DNA from: JALZVT01 sp964611345
GTDB taxonomy: Bacteria > Pseudomonadota > Gammaproteobacteria > Pseudomonadales > Azotimanducaceae
Direction of reading: 5' to 3'
Assembly: GCA_964611345.1 (NCBI GenBank)
Contig: CAZSYU010000058.1
Coordinates: 1 to 23,937, forward strand
DNA length: 23,937 bases
In this document: in pieces, positions 16,019 to 23,725 of the stretch
Numbering within the stretch: the first letter of the stretch is position 1
Layout of the letters: each line of letters opens with the position of its first letter
The notes under the pieces: model-generated
What the model saw: the letters and a program-made list of their open reading frames with translations, nothing else
What the model was told of the DNA's origin: nothing
Database searches by the model: none
Program-made: the position numbers and the translations under genes

Positions 16019-16444
16019 ATGCCCAGCAGAATAGCCGTCGCCAAAGAGCTTGCAGAGATCTTTAAACTGGTGGCGCATCCAGACCGGATACGCCTCATCG
16101 AAGAGCTGTCGCAGGGCGAAAGTGATGTCAATACACTTGCAAGTACGCTCGATATTGCAGCCCCAAGGGTCTCCCAACACCTCAATCAGCTGCGCGTCCA
16201 CCGCATTGTCAGTGAGCGGCGCGACGGCCGACGCCACATTTACTCATTGCTGCAACCCGAAATTGCGCACTGGATCCTCGAAGCGCTGACCTTCGTCGAG
16301 GGTCGCGGCACCACCATTCCACAGGCCAATATCAACAGCGTCCGCCGACTCTGGTCCACTACCAATGGTGCCCGATCAAACGCTGGATCAAGCGGCCGGT
16401 CAACCTCTGAACCTGCGTCCAAAAGAAAGACCAACAGCACATAA
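16019..16444 (+). CDS. ArsR/SmtB-type winged-helix transcriptional regulator
   Basis: This is a small DNA-binding regulator, about 141 aa from the ATG at 16019 (154 aa from an ATG at 15980). The ArsR fold is clear: AEIFKLVAHPDRIRLIEEL for the first helices, then DVNTLASTLDIAAPRVSQHL as helix-turn-helix with recognition helix PRVSQHLNQL. A wing follows with GRRHIYSL and a final dimer helix WILEAL. There is no cysteine anywhere in it, so it cannot sense arsenic, persulfide or thiol oxidants through Cys, unlike many relatives. A few histidines (SQHL, RVH, RRH, AHW) are present. The polar C-terminal tail of about 35 residues looks disordered. It precedes carbonic anhydrase and SulP genes on the same strand, which it may control. 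No good ribosome site is seen for either start. Confidence 0.88.
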   Translation: MPSRIAVAKELAEIFKLVAHPDRIRLIEELSQGESDVNTLASTLDIAAPRVSQHLNQLRVHRIVSERRDGRRHIYSLLQPEIAHWILEALTFVEGRGTTIPQANINSVRRLWSTTNGARSNAGSSGRSTSEPASKRKTNST

Positions 16445-16505
16445 AAAAGCTGAACTAATCAACCTTCTATGAACTCTTATTCACCCCAATAAACAGGAAC
16501 TCAAC

Positions 16506-17180
16506 ATGCCTAAATTCGCCGCCGGCGTTGTCCGCTTTCAGTCCGAAGTTTTCCCAGAGAAGCAGAAACTCTTCGAAGATTTGAGTCAGGGCCAGTCACC
16601 TGAGGCCCTGTTCATTACCTGCTCAGATTCGCGTATCGAAACAGCGATGATCACCCAAACCGAGCCAGGTGAGCTGTTTATTTGCCGCAACGCAGGCAAC
16701 ATTGTGCCCCCGCACACCAACCACACCGGCGGCATGACCGCGTCTATCGAATTTGCCGTTGCCGCACTGAAAGTACCGCACATTGTGGTCTGCGGACACA
16801 CCGAGTGTGGTGCCATGAAGGGTGCCATTGGCGACCCCGCTGCCCTCGATACCCTGCCGCACGTCCGCGAGTGGCTGGGTTACTCAAAAGCCGCTGTCGA
16901 CATCGTCAGCGAACTGGGCGCCGGCCTGTCTGATGATGAGAGAATGGCCATGCTGCTACAGCAGAACGTCATACTGCAGCTCAATCACTTGAAGACGCAC
17001 CCAACAGTTGCAACCAAGCTCGCCAAGAAAGAGGTCACCCTGCACGGTTGGGTTTACGACATCAAAACCGGTGGCATCGTCGCCTACGATGAGAAAGACG
17101 ATGCCTTTGAACCGGTCTCAGAACGCTATTCCGAAGAAGTGGCCAAGCTGGCCGCAGAAATGACGAACTGTTCAGACTGA
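16506..17180 (+). CDS. beta-class carbonic anhydrase
   Basis: This is a cytoplasmic zinc enzyme that interconverts CO2 and bicarbonate, 224 aa, the usual length of beta-class enzymes. The zinc ligands Cys39 (in ITCSDSR), His98 and Cys101 (in CGHTECGAMKG) are all present, and the Asp41/Arg43 dyad of CSDSR is intact. Other typical segments are FICRNAGNIVPP, GGMTASIEFAVAAL and, near the end, HGWVYDIKTGGIVAY. AGGA lies about 9 bases before the ATG. It sits 61 bases after the ArsR-type gene and 70 bases before the SulP transporter, all on the same strand. That context points to a bicarbonate-handling role for the set, for example supply of bicarbonate for carboxylations or pH control. Confidence 0.96.
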   Translation: MPKFAAGVVRFQSEVFPEKQKLFEDLSQGQSPEALFITCSDSRIETAMITQTEPGELFICRNAGNIVPPHTNHTGGMTASIEFAVAALKVPHIVVCGHTECGAMKGAIGDPAALDTLPHVREWLGYSKAAVDIVSELGAGLSDDERMAMLLQQNVILQLNHLKTHPTVATKLAKKEVTLHGWVYDIKTGGIVAYDEKDDAFEPVSERYSEEVAKLAAEMTNCSD

Positions 17181-17250
17181 TCACCAGACGTTTTTACTTT
17201 AGGGATCGAGTGCCAGGCCTGGTGCCGGCAGAACCATCGACGGAGCCAAT

Positions 17251-18891
17251 ATGAAATTCTTCGACACTTCCAATTTGCGTGGTGACATCTATGGCGGACT
17301 AACCGCCGGTATTGTTGCACTGCCTCTCGCCCTTGCGTTTGGGGAAGCCTCGGGTGCCGGACCCATTGCCGGTATTTGGGGTGCCATTTTTGTGGGCTTC
17401 TTCGCCTCGTTGTTTGGCGGTACCGGCACCAACGTTACGGGCCCTACCGGACCCATGGTGGTGGTGTTTGCCGGCGTATTCTCCTCGCTATCTGGCAATC
17501 CGGCGCTGGTGTTTGGTGCGGTAGTGCTCGCCGGCGTTCTGCAAATCGTGTTTGGCGTGCTGCGCTTTGGCCAGTACATCCGCCTGGTGCCCTATCCCGT
17601 GATCTCAGGGTTCATGAGTGGCATCGGCTGCATCATCATTGCCCTGCAATTCGCGCGGTTATTCGGCCACGAGCCGACTGGCGGCGGAACCATTCCTGCG
17701 CTCACAGCCATTCCAGGTGCTATCGCCGATCCCAACTTTGCCGCCCTGATCATTGGCGTAGTCACTTTGGGCGTGGTGTTTTTCTGGCCTACAACCTGGG
17801 GGAAATTCCTGCCGGGCGCGCTGGCCGGTCTGATCATCGGCACACTGCTTAGTCTGGTTGTGAAAGGCGCTCCCGTACTTGGCGATATTCCAACGGGCCT
17901 GCCCGAATTCGTTCGGCCAGCGTTCACTCAGGACACCTTTGTGGTTGTTCTTGAGGCCGCTCTAATACTCGCCATCCTGGGCGCCATCGACAGCCTGCTG
18001 ACCTCACTGGTTGCCGACAACATGACGCGCACCCGCCACGACTCCGAAAAAGAACTGATCGGCCAGGGTATAGGTAACACCATTGCCGGACTATTCGGTG
18101 CCATTCCCGGCGCCGGTGCCACCATGCGCACCGTGGTCAACATTCGCAGCGGCGGTTCAACCAAAATCTCTGGCATGCTGCACTCGATCGTGCTGGTTGT
18201 CATCGTGCTAAGCCTCGCGCCACTCGCCGCGCAAATCCCTCATGCCGTGCTGGCGGGTATTCTGGTCAAGGTGGGTTACGACATTATTGATGTTGCCTAC
18301 CTCAAGCGCGCCCACCGCGGACCGCGCTGGGATCTGGTGCTGATGGCCACCGTACTTCTTCTCACCGTTTTCGTGGACCTCATCACCGCGGTAGCTGTGG
18401 GTGTTGTTATGGCTGCGCTCGCCTTCATTAAGCGTCTCGCTGACACCCAACTCGACGAGGTTGTGGCTCAGCAAATGAACACTGGCAGCGAAGAAGAGCT
18501 GGCGCTACTTGCCCGCAGTAAAAACAAGGTCACCCTGTTTGATTTTACCGGTCCGCTAAGCTTTGGTGCTGCTGCAGACCTTGGTCACCAGGTTCGGGAA
18601 CGCGTGAAAGAACACGCCAGCGCCATCGTGCTCGACTTTGAACGCCTGACGTTCATCGATGTCTCGGCGGCAAGAGCGGTTGAGACTATCGCTTGCGACG
18701 CCAGAGACGCAGGTAAGACGGTGTACGTGACAGGCATGAACGAGGAAGTTGCCAGCTATCTGCACGGCTTAGGCTCCGACCATTGCATACCCGATAACAC
18801 TCGCTTTGAGCATCGACTGGATGCAATCAAAGCCGCAGTGGCAGAAGTCACCGCCACGGGATCGAATCAGTCAGCCGCGGCGACTTTGTGA
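17251..18891 (+). CDS. SulP (SLC26-type) anion transporter with C-terminal STAS domain, BicA-like
   Basis: This is an inner-membrane anion transporter of 546 aa with about 12-14 hydrophobic segments and a cytoplasmic STAS domain (about 425-535). Membrane features are GDIYGGLTAGIVALPLALAF at the start, GTGTNVTGPTGPMVVV, and GNTIAGLFGAIPGAGATMRT with ILGAIDSLLTSL. The STAS core includes KVTLFDFTGPLSFGAA, AIVLDFERLTFIDVSAARAV and VYVTGM. SulP members carry sulfate, bicarbonate or dicarboxylates, and sequence alone does not decide between them. The beta-carbonic anhydrase next door favours bicarbonate, as in BicA. GGAG lies 5 bases before the ATG. The TGA stop lies at the edge of a short direct duplication. 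Confidence 0.94.
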   Translation: MKFFDTSNLRGDIYGGLTAGIVALPLALAFGEASGAGPIAGIWGAIFVGFFASLFGGTGTNVTGPTGPMVVVFAGVFSSLSGNPALVFGAVVLAGVLQIVFGVLRFGQYIRLVPYPVISGFMSGIGCIIIALQFARLFGHEPTGGGTIPALTAIPGAIADPNFAALIIGVVTLGVVFFWPTTWGKFLPGALAGLIIGTLLSLVVKGAPVLGDIPTGLPEFVRPAFTQDTFVVVLEAALILAILGAIDSLLTSLVADNMTRTRHDSEKELIGQGIGNTIAGLFGAIPGAGATMRTVVNIRSGGSTKISGMLHSIVLVVIVLSLAPLAAQIPHAVLAGILVKVGYDIIDVAYLKRAHRGPRWDLVLMATVLLLTVFVDLITAVAVGVVMAALAFIKRLADTQLDEVVAQQMNTGSEEELALLARSKNKVTLFDFTGPLSFGAAADLGHQVRERVKEHASAIVLDFERLTFIDVSAARAVETIACDARDAGKTVYVTGMNEEVASYLHGLGSDHCIPDNTRFEHRLDAIKAAVAEVTATGSNQSAAATL

Positions 18892-18910
18892 GCGCCCGCG
18901 GCGACTTTGT
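18875..18910 (+). repeat. 15-base direct repeat spanning the SulP stop
   Basis: CCGCGGCGACTTTGT occurs at 18875-18889 and again at 18896-18910, a 21-base period (seven codons). The SulP TGA begins within the last base of the first copy, so the second copy is just past the stop and outside the gene. It looks like a recent small tandem duplication. Confidence 0.9.
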
Positions 18911-18939
18911 AGGAAGCTAGGTAGCGGTAAACGCTCCCA

Positions 18940-20007
18940 ATGTACACTACCCCTATGTCAGACCAATCCGCCACAAACGCAGTCGAACAGCCGCAAGGTC
19001 AACCAGGGCGTCAACCTGCCGGCGTAGCTCCAGGCCAGGTGAACGCCAGCGACCCGCCACGCCTTGTGCGCCACGAACAGGATCTGGTCAGCGCAGAATT
19101 TCTCGATGCTGCCCAGCTTGAGTACCTAACAACAAGAGACGGCGCGCGGCTGCGTTGCGCACTCTGGCAGGCCACTGCGACCGCGCCACGCGGCACCGTT
19201 ATGATCATGACGGGCTACGCGGAGTTCATCGAAAAATATTACGAGGTCGCGCGCGATCTGCAAACCATGGGGTTCGCCGTGCTGTGCTTCGATTGGCGCG
19301 GTCAGGGCCTATCTACCCGCGCCCATGCCGAGCGCAAGGGTTGGGTAGAAAACTACGCGACCATGGTTGACGACGCGCTGGAAGTCGCGGCCTGGTTAAC
19401 GCAGCAAAACACGCCCCAACCGCTAGTGGGCCTTGGGCATTCCATGGGCGGCAATGTGTGCATTCGCCTGCTGCAAGAACATCATTCGGTATTTAAAGCC
19501 GCCGCCGTAGTTGCCCCCATGCTGGGTTTAAAGGGTTTGCCCAACTGGTTGTTGCGCAGCCTGTCTGAAGCGGTTTATGGCGCAGGAATGGACGGCAGTT
19601 ACGCCCCCGGAGCGACCGACAACGATCCTCATGGACCACACACACCGCTGTGTTCAGACCAATTTCGTATTGATGCGTGGCGTCACTACCTGCGCTGTGA
19701 CCCCTGGTTGATCACTCACGGTGTCACCTGGCGCTGGATACGCGAGGCCGTTACCAGCATTCAATTGATTATCCAGCCCGCAAATGCCGCATGCATAACT
19801 ACGCCATTGCTGGTTGCCAATCCACTGCAAGACAGTCTGGTTGATCCTGTACCTACCCAACGATTCTGCGACAACTGCGACGCAGCGACACTGTTTAGTG
19901 TGGCAGATTCAGAACACGAGCTGCTACAGGAGCGCGATGAGCTTCGCAATCAGTTCTTTCGCAGCTTCGACACTTTTATGCACGACCACGCGCAACCCGC
20001 GAGCTAA
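18940..20007 (+). CDS. alpha/beta hydrolase, lysophospholipase/monoacylglycerol lipase (PldB-like)
   Basis: This is a cytoplasmic or membrane-associated serine hydrolase of the alpha/beta fold, 355 aa. The nucleophile elbow is GLGHSMGGN with Ser168. The catalytic His is at about 326 in VADSEHELLQERD, the SEHELLQE pattern that marks the PldB/monoacylglycerol lipase group. The oxyanion and cap regions match: IMTGYAEFIEKYYEVARDL, then FDWRGQGLS. The first 50 residues are polar and low complexity. The ATG at 18940 is used; a second ATG at 18955 is almost as likely, and neither has a strong ribosome site. It overlaps the convergent hydrolase by four bases at the stops. Its likely substrates are lysophospholipids or monoacylglycerols (inferred from family). 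Confidence 0.92.
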   Translation: MYTTPMSDQSATNAVEQPQGQPGRQPAGVAPGQVNASDPPRLVRHEQDLVSAEFLDAAQLEYLTTRDGARLRCALWQATATAPRGTVMIMTGYAEFIEKYYEVARDLQTMGFAVLCFDWRGQGLSTRAHAERKGWVENYATMVDDALEVAAWLTQQNTPQPLVGLGHSMGGNVCIRLLQEHHSVFKAAAVVAPMLGLKGLPNWLLRSLSEAVYGAGMDGSYAPGATDNDPHGPHTPLCSDQFRIDAWRHYLRCDPWLITHGVTWRWIREAVTSIQLIIQPANAACITTPLLVANPLQDSLVDPVPTQRFCDNCDAATLFSVADSEHELLQERDELRNQFFRSFDTFMHDHAQPAS

Positions 20008-20948
20008 ACTGCTGCGTCACCCGGCAGGCTTTGCAACAATGCGCTGAGTGTTGCCGCCAGAGCGATAGGCTGATCGAGCATGACATGGTGATGTGCATGT
20101 TCAATGCCAACAATCGGCACTCGATGCTCCGTCAGCTCGCGCATGTACTGCGCAACCTGCGGCGTGAACAGGTCACTTAGCGCGCCATGCACTATGGCCT
20201 TGGGCATCGCAAGTGCTGCAAATCGTGTTGATAATGATGCCCACCAGTCTGTGTCTTTCATTCGATCCGGGGAGAGAATCCGCGGATCGAATTTCCAGAC
20301 GTAGCCACCCTCAACCTTCTTTAAAGAATGGTAAGCCATGTACTCTAATAGAAAGTCGTTCGCGCATGGCTGTTCGGGCGCCAGTCGGTATCGCGCCAGT
20401 GCCGTTTCAAGGCGCTCGTAAACCTTGTTGGTACTGCGCACTCTGGCGAAGCCTGGATTTTCCTCATGTGATTTCTCAAACTCTGCCACGTCTTCTGGCC
20501 GCAACATGGTCATGTCGCAAACAATCAGGCTGCTAAAAGCATCAGGGTAGTGTTGGGTTGCACTCAAACCGACCGAGCCACCAAAGCTGTGACACACCAA
20601 CTGGGGGCGCTCCATCTCAAGCGCGTTGGCAAACACCAACGCCTCCGCCGCGCGTTGCTCGTAGTTATAAGACTCGTGCCAACTTGAATCGCCCATACCA
20701 GAGATATCATAGGCAGCCAGGTGAAAGTGCTCTGCCAACAGGGGTGCCACAAAAGCCCAGCACCGCGCGTGCGCCAGCATGCCATGGGTAAACAACACCG
20801 CAGGTTTTTGTGGGTCGCCCCAGCTAAAACCGTGCAGGGTGCCACCATCACAGGGCACCACATGCTCCTTGCGCGGCACGGCAAGTGCGGCCTGAAACCA
20901 CTCGGGATGCGGGCCTGCCAAGTCAGCGAGATCGGAGAGTCCGGACAT
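20004..20948 (-). CDS. alpha/beta hydrolase with variant nucleophile elbow (CHSFGG)
   Basis: This is a 314-aa alpha/beta hydrolase, unrelated beyond fold to its convergent neighbour. The oxyanion strand is VLFTHGMLAHARCW (HG at 55-56), the DISGMGDSS loop follows, and the nucleophile is Ser121 in LVCHSFGGSVG, where Cys replaces the usual Gly before His. The catalytic His is probably in the IEHAHHHVMLDQP stretch near the end, and an acid residue in GALSDLFTP. Epoxide-hydrolase or haloperoxidase-type relatives share this layout, but the substrate is not predictable. The ATG at 20948 has an AGG about 9 bases upstream, and a TAAAAT-like -10 lies on this strand at 20979-20984. It is divergent from the exported cassette. 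Confidence 0.9.
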   Translation of the reverse strand: MSGLSDLADLAGPHPEWFQAALAVPRKEHVVPCDGGTLHGFSWGDPQKPAVLFTHGMLAHARCWAFVAPLLAEHFHLAAYDISGMGDSSWHESYNYEQRAAEALVFANALEMERPQLVCHSFGGSVGLSATQHYPDAFSSLIVCDMTMLRPEDVAEFEKSHEENPGFARVRSTNKVYERLETALARYRLAPEQPCANDFLLEYMAYHSLKKVEGGYVWKFDPRILSPDRMKDTDWWASLSTRFAALAMPKAIVHGALSDLFTPQVAQYMRELTEHRVPIVGIEHAHHHVMLDQPIALAATLSALLQSLPGDAAV

Positions 20949-21056
20949 GCAATGAACCTGTTAAATCGCGAACCGGCCATTTTACCCGCCTTGACGCCCT
21001 GATACACCGGTGGGAGCATCTGTGGGAGAGAGATCTTCAGAACTTCGGGGAGAAGC

Positions 21057-21962
21057 ATGCGACACCATTTGCAACACCGTTTGCAACAGCACTTGCACAA
21101 GCAAACGCATTACCTGACCAGGATTGTCACCGCACTCCTGGTCATGGCAGCATTACTTGCAAGCGCGAGCAGCCACGCAGCACGGCCGTACAAAGCACCC
21201 CGCGGCGCTGACGGCAAACACCCCGACCTAAATGGAATTTGGCAAGCCATGAATGAGGCCAACTGGAATGTGGAACGTCACGTCGCCAAACCCTCGTTGC
21301 AGGTACGCAAGGGTCCCTTGGGTCCCGTTCCGGCCGTCAAAACCATGTACCTGGGCGCCGTTGCGGCCGTGCCACCCGGCGCTGGCATTGTTGTGGGCGG
21401 CGAGAAGATTCCATACACGAAAGAGGCTCTGGCAAAACGCGATGACAACGCCGCGAACTGGCTCGACCGTGACCCCGAAGTGAAATGCTATCTGCCGGGA
21501 ATTCCACGCGCCAACTACATGCCACAACCCTTTCAGATCTTTCATGGCAAAGGCACCGTGTTCTTCGCGTACCAATACGCCGGTGCTGTGCGCGAGATCT
21601 ACATGGACAACAACGAACCTCCCCCGCTAGATAGCTGGATGGGTCAGTCAGATGGGCGCTGGGAGGGTGATACGCTGGTGGTGGAAGTCACCGGCCAAAA
21701 TGCCGAGACCTGGTTCGACCGCGCCGGCAATCACCACACCGAGGCCATGAAGGTAACCGAACGCTTCACCCCTGTCGGCCCCAATCATTTGCAGTACGAA
21801 GCCACCATCGAAGACCCCAACGTGTTTACCAAACCCTGGAAGATCAGCATGCCGCTGTACCGCCGCATGGAACCCGACGCCCGGCTCATGGAGTTTCGTT
21901 GTGTCGAATTCGTCGAAGAGCTGATGTACGGCGAGTGGCGACGCAAGCCGCTTGAGCGTTAA
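21057..21962 (+). CDS. exported protein of unknown function with HPDLNG and WEGDTLVV motifs (first of paralogous pair)
   Basis: I know of no function for this 301-aa protein. A hydrophobic signal segment lies at about 22-38 with likely cleavage after SSHA (residue 41), so it should be periplasmic. The mature part shows HPDLNGIW (55-62), KCYLPGIPR with Cys144, YMPQPFQI, DGRWEGDTLVVEVTGQN (WEGDTLVV at 202-209), VTERFTP, EATIEDPNVF and a second Cys282 in FRCVEF. The next gene has the same motifs in the same order, so the two are paralogues. Proteins of this kind are numerous in Acidobacteria and some Proteobacteria (recollection). GGGGAG sits 5 bases before the ATG at 21057, which supports this start despite an odd, His/Gln-rich n-region built on a 12-base repeat. 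Confidence 0.85.
   Translation: MRHHLQHRLQQHLHKQTHYLTRIVTALLVMAALLASASSHAARPYKAPRGADGKHPDLNGIWQAMNEANWNVERHVAKPSLQVRKGPLGPVPAVKTMYLGAVAAVPPGAGIVVGGEKIPYTKEALAKRDDNAANWLDRDPEVKCYLPGIPRANYMPQPFQIFHGKGTVFFAYQYAGAVREIYMDNNEPPPLDSWMGQSDGRWEGDTLVVEVTGQNAETWFDRAGNHHTEAMKVTERFTPVGPNHLQYEATIEDPNVFTKPWKISMPLYRRMEPDARLMEFRCVEFVEELMYGEWRRKPLER
21063..21098 (+). repeat. three degenerate 12-base repeats in the signal-peptide n-region
   Basis: CACCATTTGCAA (21063-21074), CACCGTTTGCAA (21075-21086) and CAGCACTTGCAC (21087-21098) follow one another in frame. They encode the four-residue units HHLQ, HRLQ and QHLH. The first two copies differ at one base. The repeat lengthens the stretch before the hydrophobic core of the signal peptide. 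Confidence 0.85.
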
Positions 21963-21974
21963 GCGGAGGCAAAC

Positions 21975-23063
21975 ATGACAGGTTCAGCGAACAACACGCT
22001 AACGAACTACCTGGCAGGCGCCTTTGTACTGCTTTGCATAGTACTCATAACCAATAATGCTGCTGCGCGCGACAAGAAAGGCTATATCGGCAAACACCCC
22101 GATCTTTCTGGCACCTACAACATTGCCACACTCACACCCTTGCAACGCCCCAAAGCCTTTGGTGACAACCTGCTGTTAACCAAAGAACAGGCTGAAAAAA
22201 TGATCGCCACAGAACAGGCCCTTATCGATGCCGGTTCGCAGTCGAGCAACCCCGACCGTGACGCACCACCAGACGGCGGTGACGGCAGCGAGGGCGCAGC
22301 CGGTAACGTGGGTGGCTACAACACCTTCTGGGTCGATCGCGGCGATGATGTATTTACCATCGACGGCAAGTTCCGTACCTCGATCATCATCGAACCCGCC
22401 AACGGCAGGCGCCCTAAAATGACTCCCGCTGCCGGCGCGAAGTTTGCCAAGTACCTCTCGTTCTTTCGCCCCAACAAAGGGGAAGCCTACTGGATGCCCG
22501 GACCAGGCCCCTATGACAACATGGAGCTACGACCAAACGCAGAGCGTTGTCTGCTTGGCTTCGGCTCCACCTCCGGTCCACCCATGTTCCCGGTGCTGTA
22601 CAACAATTTTAAACGCATTGTGCAAACCAAAGATCACTTCATGATTTTGAACGAGATGGTGCACGATGCACGTATTATCCGTCTGAACAGCGAACACGCC
22701 CCGGCCTCAGAGCGTTCCTTTCTGGGCGACTCCATCGGCACCTGGGAAGGCGACACTCTGGTGGTCGACACCACAAACTTTACGGACCGACCTGGATTGT
22801 CGGGGGCCTCCAGAGATCTGCATGTGATAGAACGGTTCCGCAAAAACCCTGACGGCAGCCTGCACTACAGCTTTACTGTGGACGACCCCACCACCTGGAC
22901 CAGCAGTTGGTCGGGTGAGTACCCCTGGCCCAAAACCGACGACAAGGTATTTGAGTATGCCTGCCACGAGGGCAACCACGCTCTGGGCAACATTATGCGG
23001 GGCGCCCGACGGCTTGAGGCAGATTGGCAAAAACAGCACGCGGCTGGTGCCGCGAGCGAATAA
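21975..23063 (+). CDS. exported protein of unknown function with HPDLSG and WEGDTLVV motifs (second of paralogous pair)
   Basis: This is a 362-aa exported protein of unknown function, paralogous to the preceding gene. The signal segment is at about 12-27, with cleavage probably near NNAAA (residue 31). Shared features are HPDLSGTY (41-48), NAERCLLG with Cys192, GTWEGDTLVVDTTNF (WEGDTLVV at 257-264), VIERF, FTVDDPTTW and Cys330 in YACHEGNHALG. It also has TPLQRPKAFGDNLLLTKEQAE near the start and a Gly/Asp-rich linker around 95-115, so it carries an N-terminal region the first paralogue lacks. One equivalent cysteine pair in each protein suggests a disulfide in the periplasm (inference). GGAGG lies about 6 bases before the ATG, and the gene follows its partner after 12 bases, hence one transcript. 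Confidence 0.88.
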   Translation: MTGSANNTLTNYLAGAFVLLCIVLITNNAAARDKKGYIGKHPDLSGTYNIATLTPLQRPKAFGDNLLLTKEQAEKMIATEQALIDAGSQSSNPDRDAPPDGGDGSEGAAGNVGGYNTFWVDRGDDVFTIDGKFRTSIIIEPANGRRPKMTPAAGAKFAKYLSFFRPNKGEAYWMPGPGPYDNMELRPNAERCLLGFGSTSGPPMFPVLYNNFKRIVQTKDHFMILNEMVHDARIIRLNSEHAPASERSFLGDSIGTWEGDTLVVDTTNFTDRPGLSGASRDLHVIERFRKNPDGSLHYSFTVDDPTTWTSSWSGEYPWPKTDDKVFEYACHEGNHALGNIMRGARRLEADWQKQHAAGAASE

Positions 23064-23122
23064 AAGCTCCGCCAGCGACTAAGGTATACTTAATTAGTAA
23101 ATGCAACCCAAGAGAGGCGGTT

Positions 23123-23620
23123 ATGACCCAGCGTGTGTACCGAAAATCAGACACCAATGCAGCTAAAACGCAGCGCACTTCGTTGCTTTCAGGGGGTGCG
23201 CGCATCGCAATGGTTGCAGGCCTCGGTCTTGGCGCCCTCTTTAACACCATCAACCTCAACGCTCACCACGCCTTTGGTGCCGAGTTCGACCCCAATCGCC
23301 CGCTGGTTCTGCGTGGCCCCGTTACCAAAGTGGAGTGGGTTAATCCGCACGCCTGGATTCACCTCGAGCACACCAACGAAAAAGGTGAAAAAGAGGCCTG
23401 GATGGTTGAAGGCGGCACACCCAACACGCTTATTCGCCGCGGCTTCAATAAAAACTCGCTGAAGATCGGCACTCAGATAGTGGTGGACGGTTACCAGAGC
23501 AAAGACCTGTCGAATCGGGCCAACGGTCGGGACGTCACCTTTACCGACGGCCGAAAACTGTTTCTTGGTTCGTCAGGTACCGGAGCACCGAAGGATGGGG
23601 CTGATCCTACGGAGCGCTAG
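23123..23620 (+). CDS. DUF6152-like exported protein with predicted His-His mature N-terminus
   Basis: This is a small exported protein of 165 aa that I match by eye to the DUF6152 family; no function is known. The ATG at 23123 has a GAGG ribosome site (AGAGAGGCGG). The frame continues upstream but overlaps the previous gene. A hydrophobic segment (about 27-45) ends in LNA, and cleavage there would leave HHAFGAEFD as the first mature residues. The conserved body includes VTKVEWVNPHAWIHLEH, WMVEGGTPNTLIRRG, TQIVVDGYQSKDLSNRANG and DGRKLFLGSSG. Its compact beta-rich look could be OB-fold-like (speculative). It lies 59 bases after the paralogous pair, possibly in the same transcript, although a TATACT at 23085-23090 might be an internal -10 box. 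Confidence 0.85.
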   Translation: MTQRVYRKSDTNAAKTQRTSLLSGGARIAMVAGLGLGALFNTINLNAHHAFGAEFDPNRPLVLRGPVTKVEWVNPHAWIHLEHTNEKGEKEAWMVEGGTPNTLIRRGFNKNSLKIGTQIVVDGYQSKDLSNRANGRDVTFTDGRKLFLGSSGTGAPKDGADPTER

Positions 23621-23725
23621 ATTCCGGGACTTTCGCTAGTCGCTGTGCGAGACATTTGAAGACTCCTTCTCCGAATTTGGCGTACTTTTAAAGCACGACA
23701 ATAACGATGTATCCAGGGGCCCAAT

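Noticed and set aside
17211..17229. CCAGGCCTGG palindrome between the carbonic anhydrase and SulP genes
   Set aside because: Self-complementary 10-mer without loop or T-run; too short to call a terminator or operator.
20979..20996. TAAAAT on the - strand (20979-20984) and TTGACG on the + strand (20991-20996) in the divergent gap
   Set aside because: Each is a plausible single promoter element, but neither has a convincing partner box at 16-18 bases.
23677..23705. TTGGCG / AATAAC with a 17-base spacer before the acetyltransferase gene
   Set aside because: Both boxes match the consensus at only 4 of 6 positions; expected by chance.
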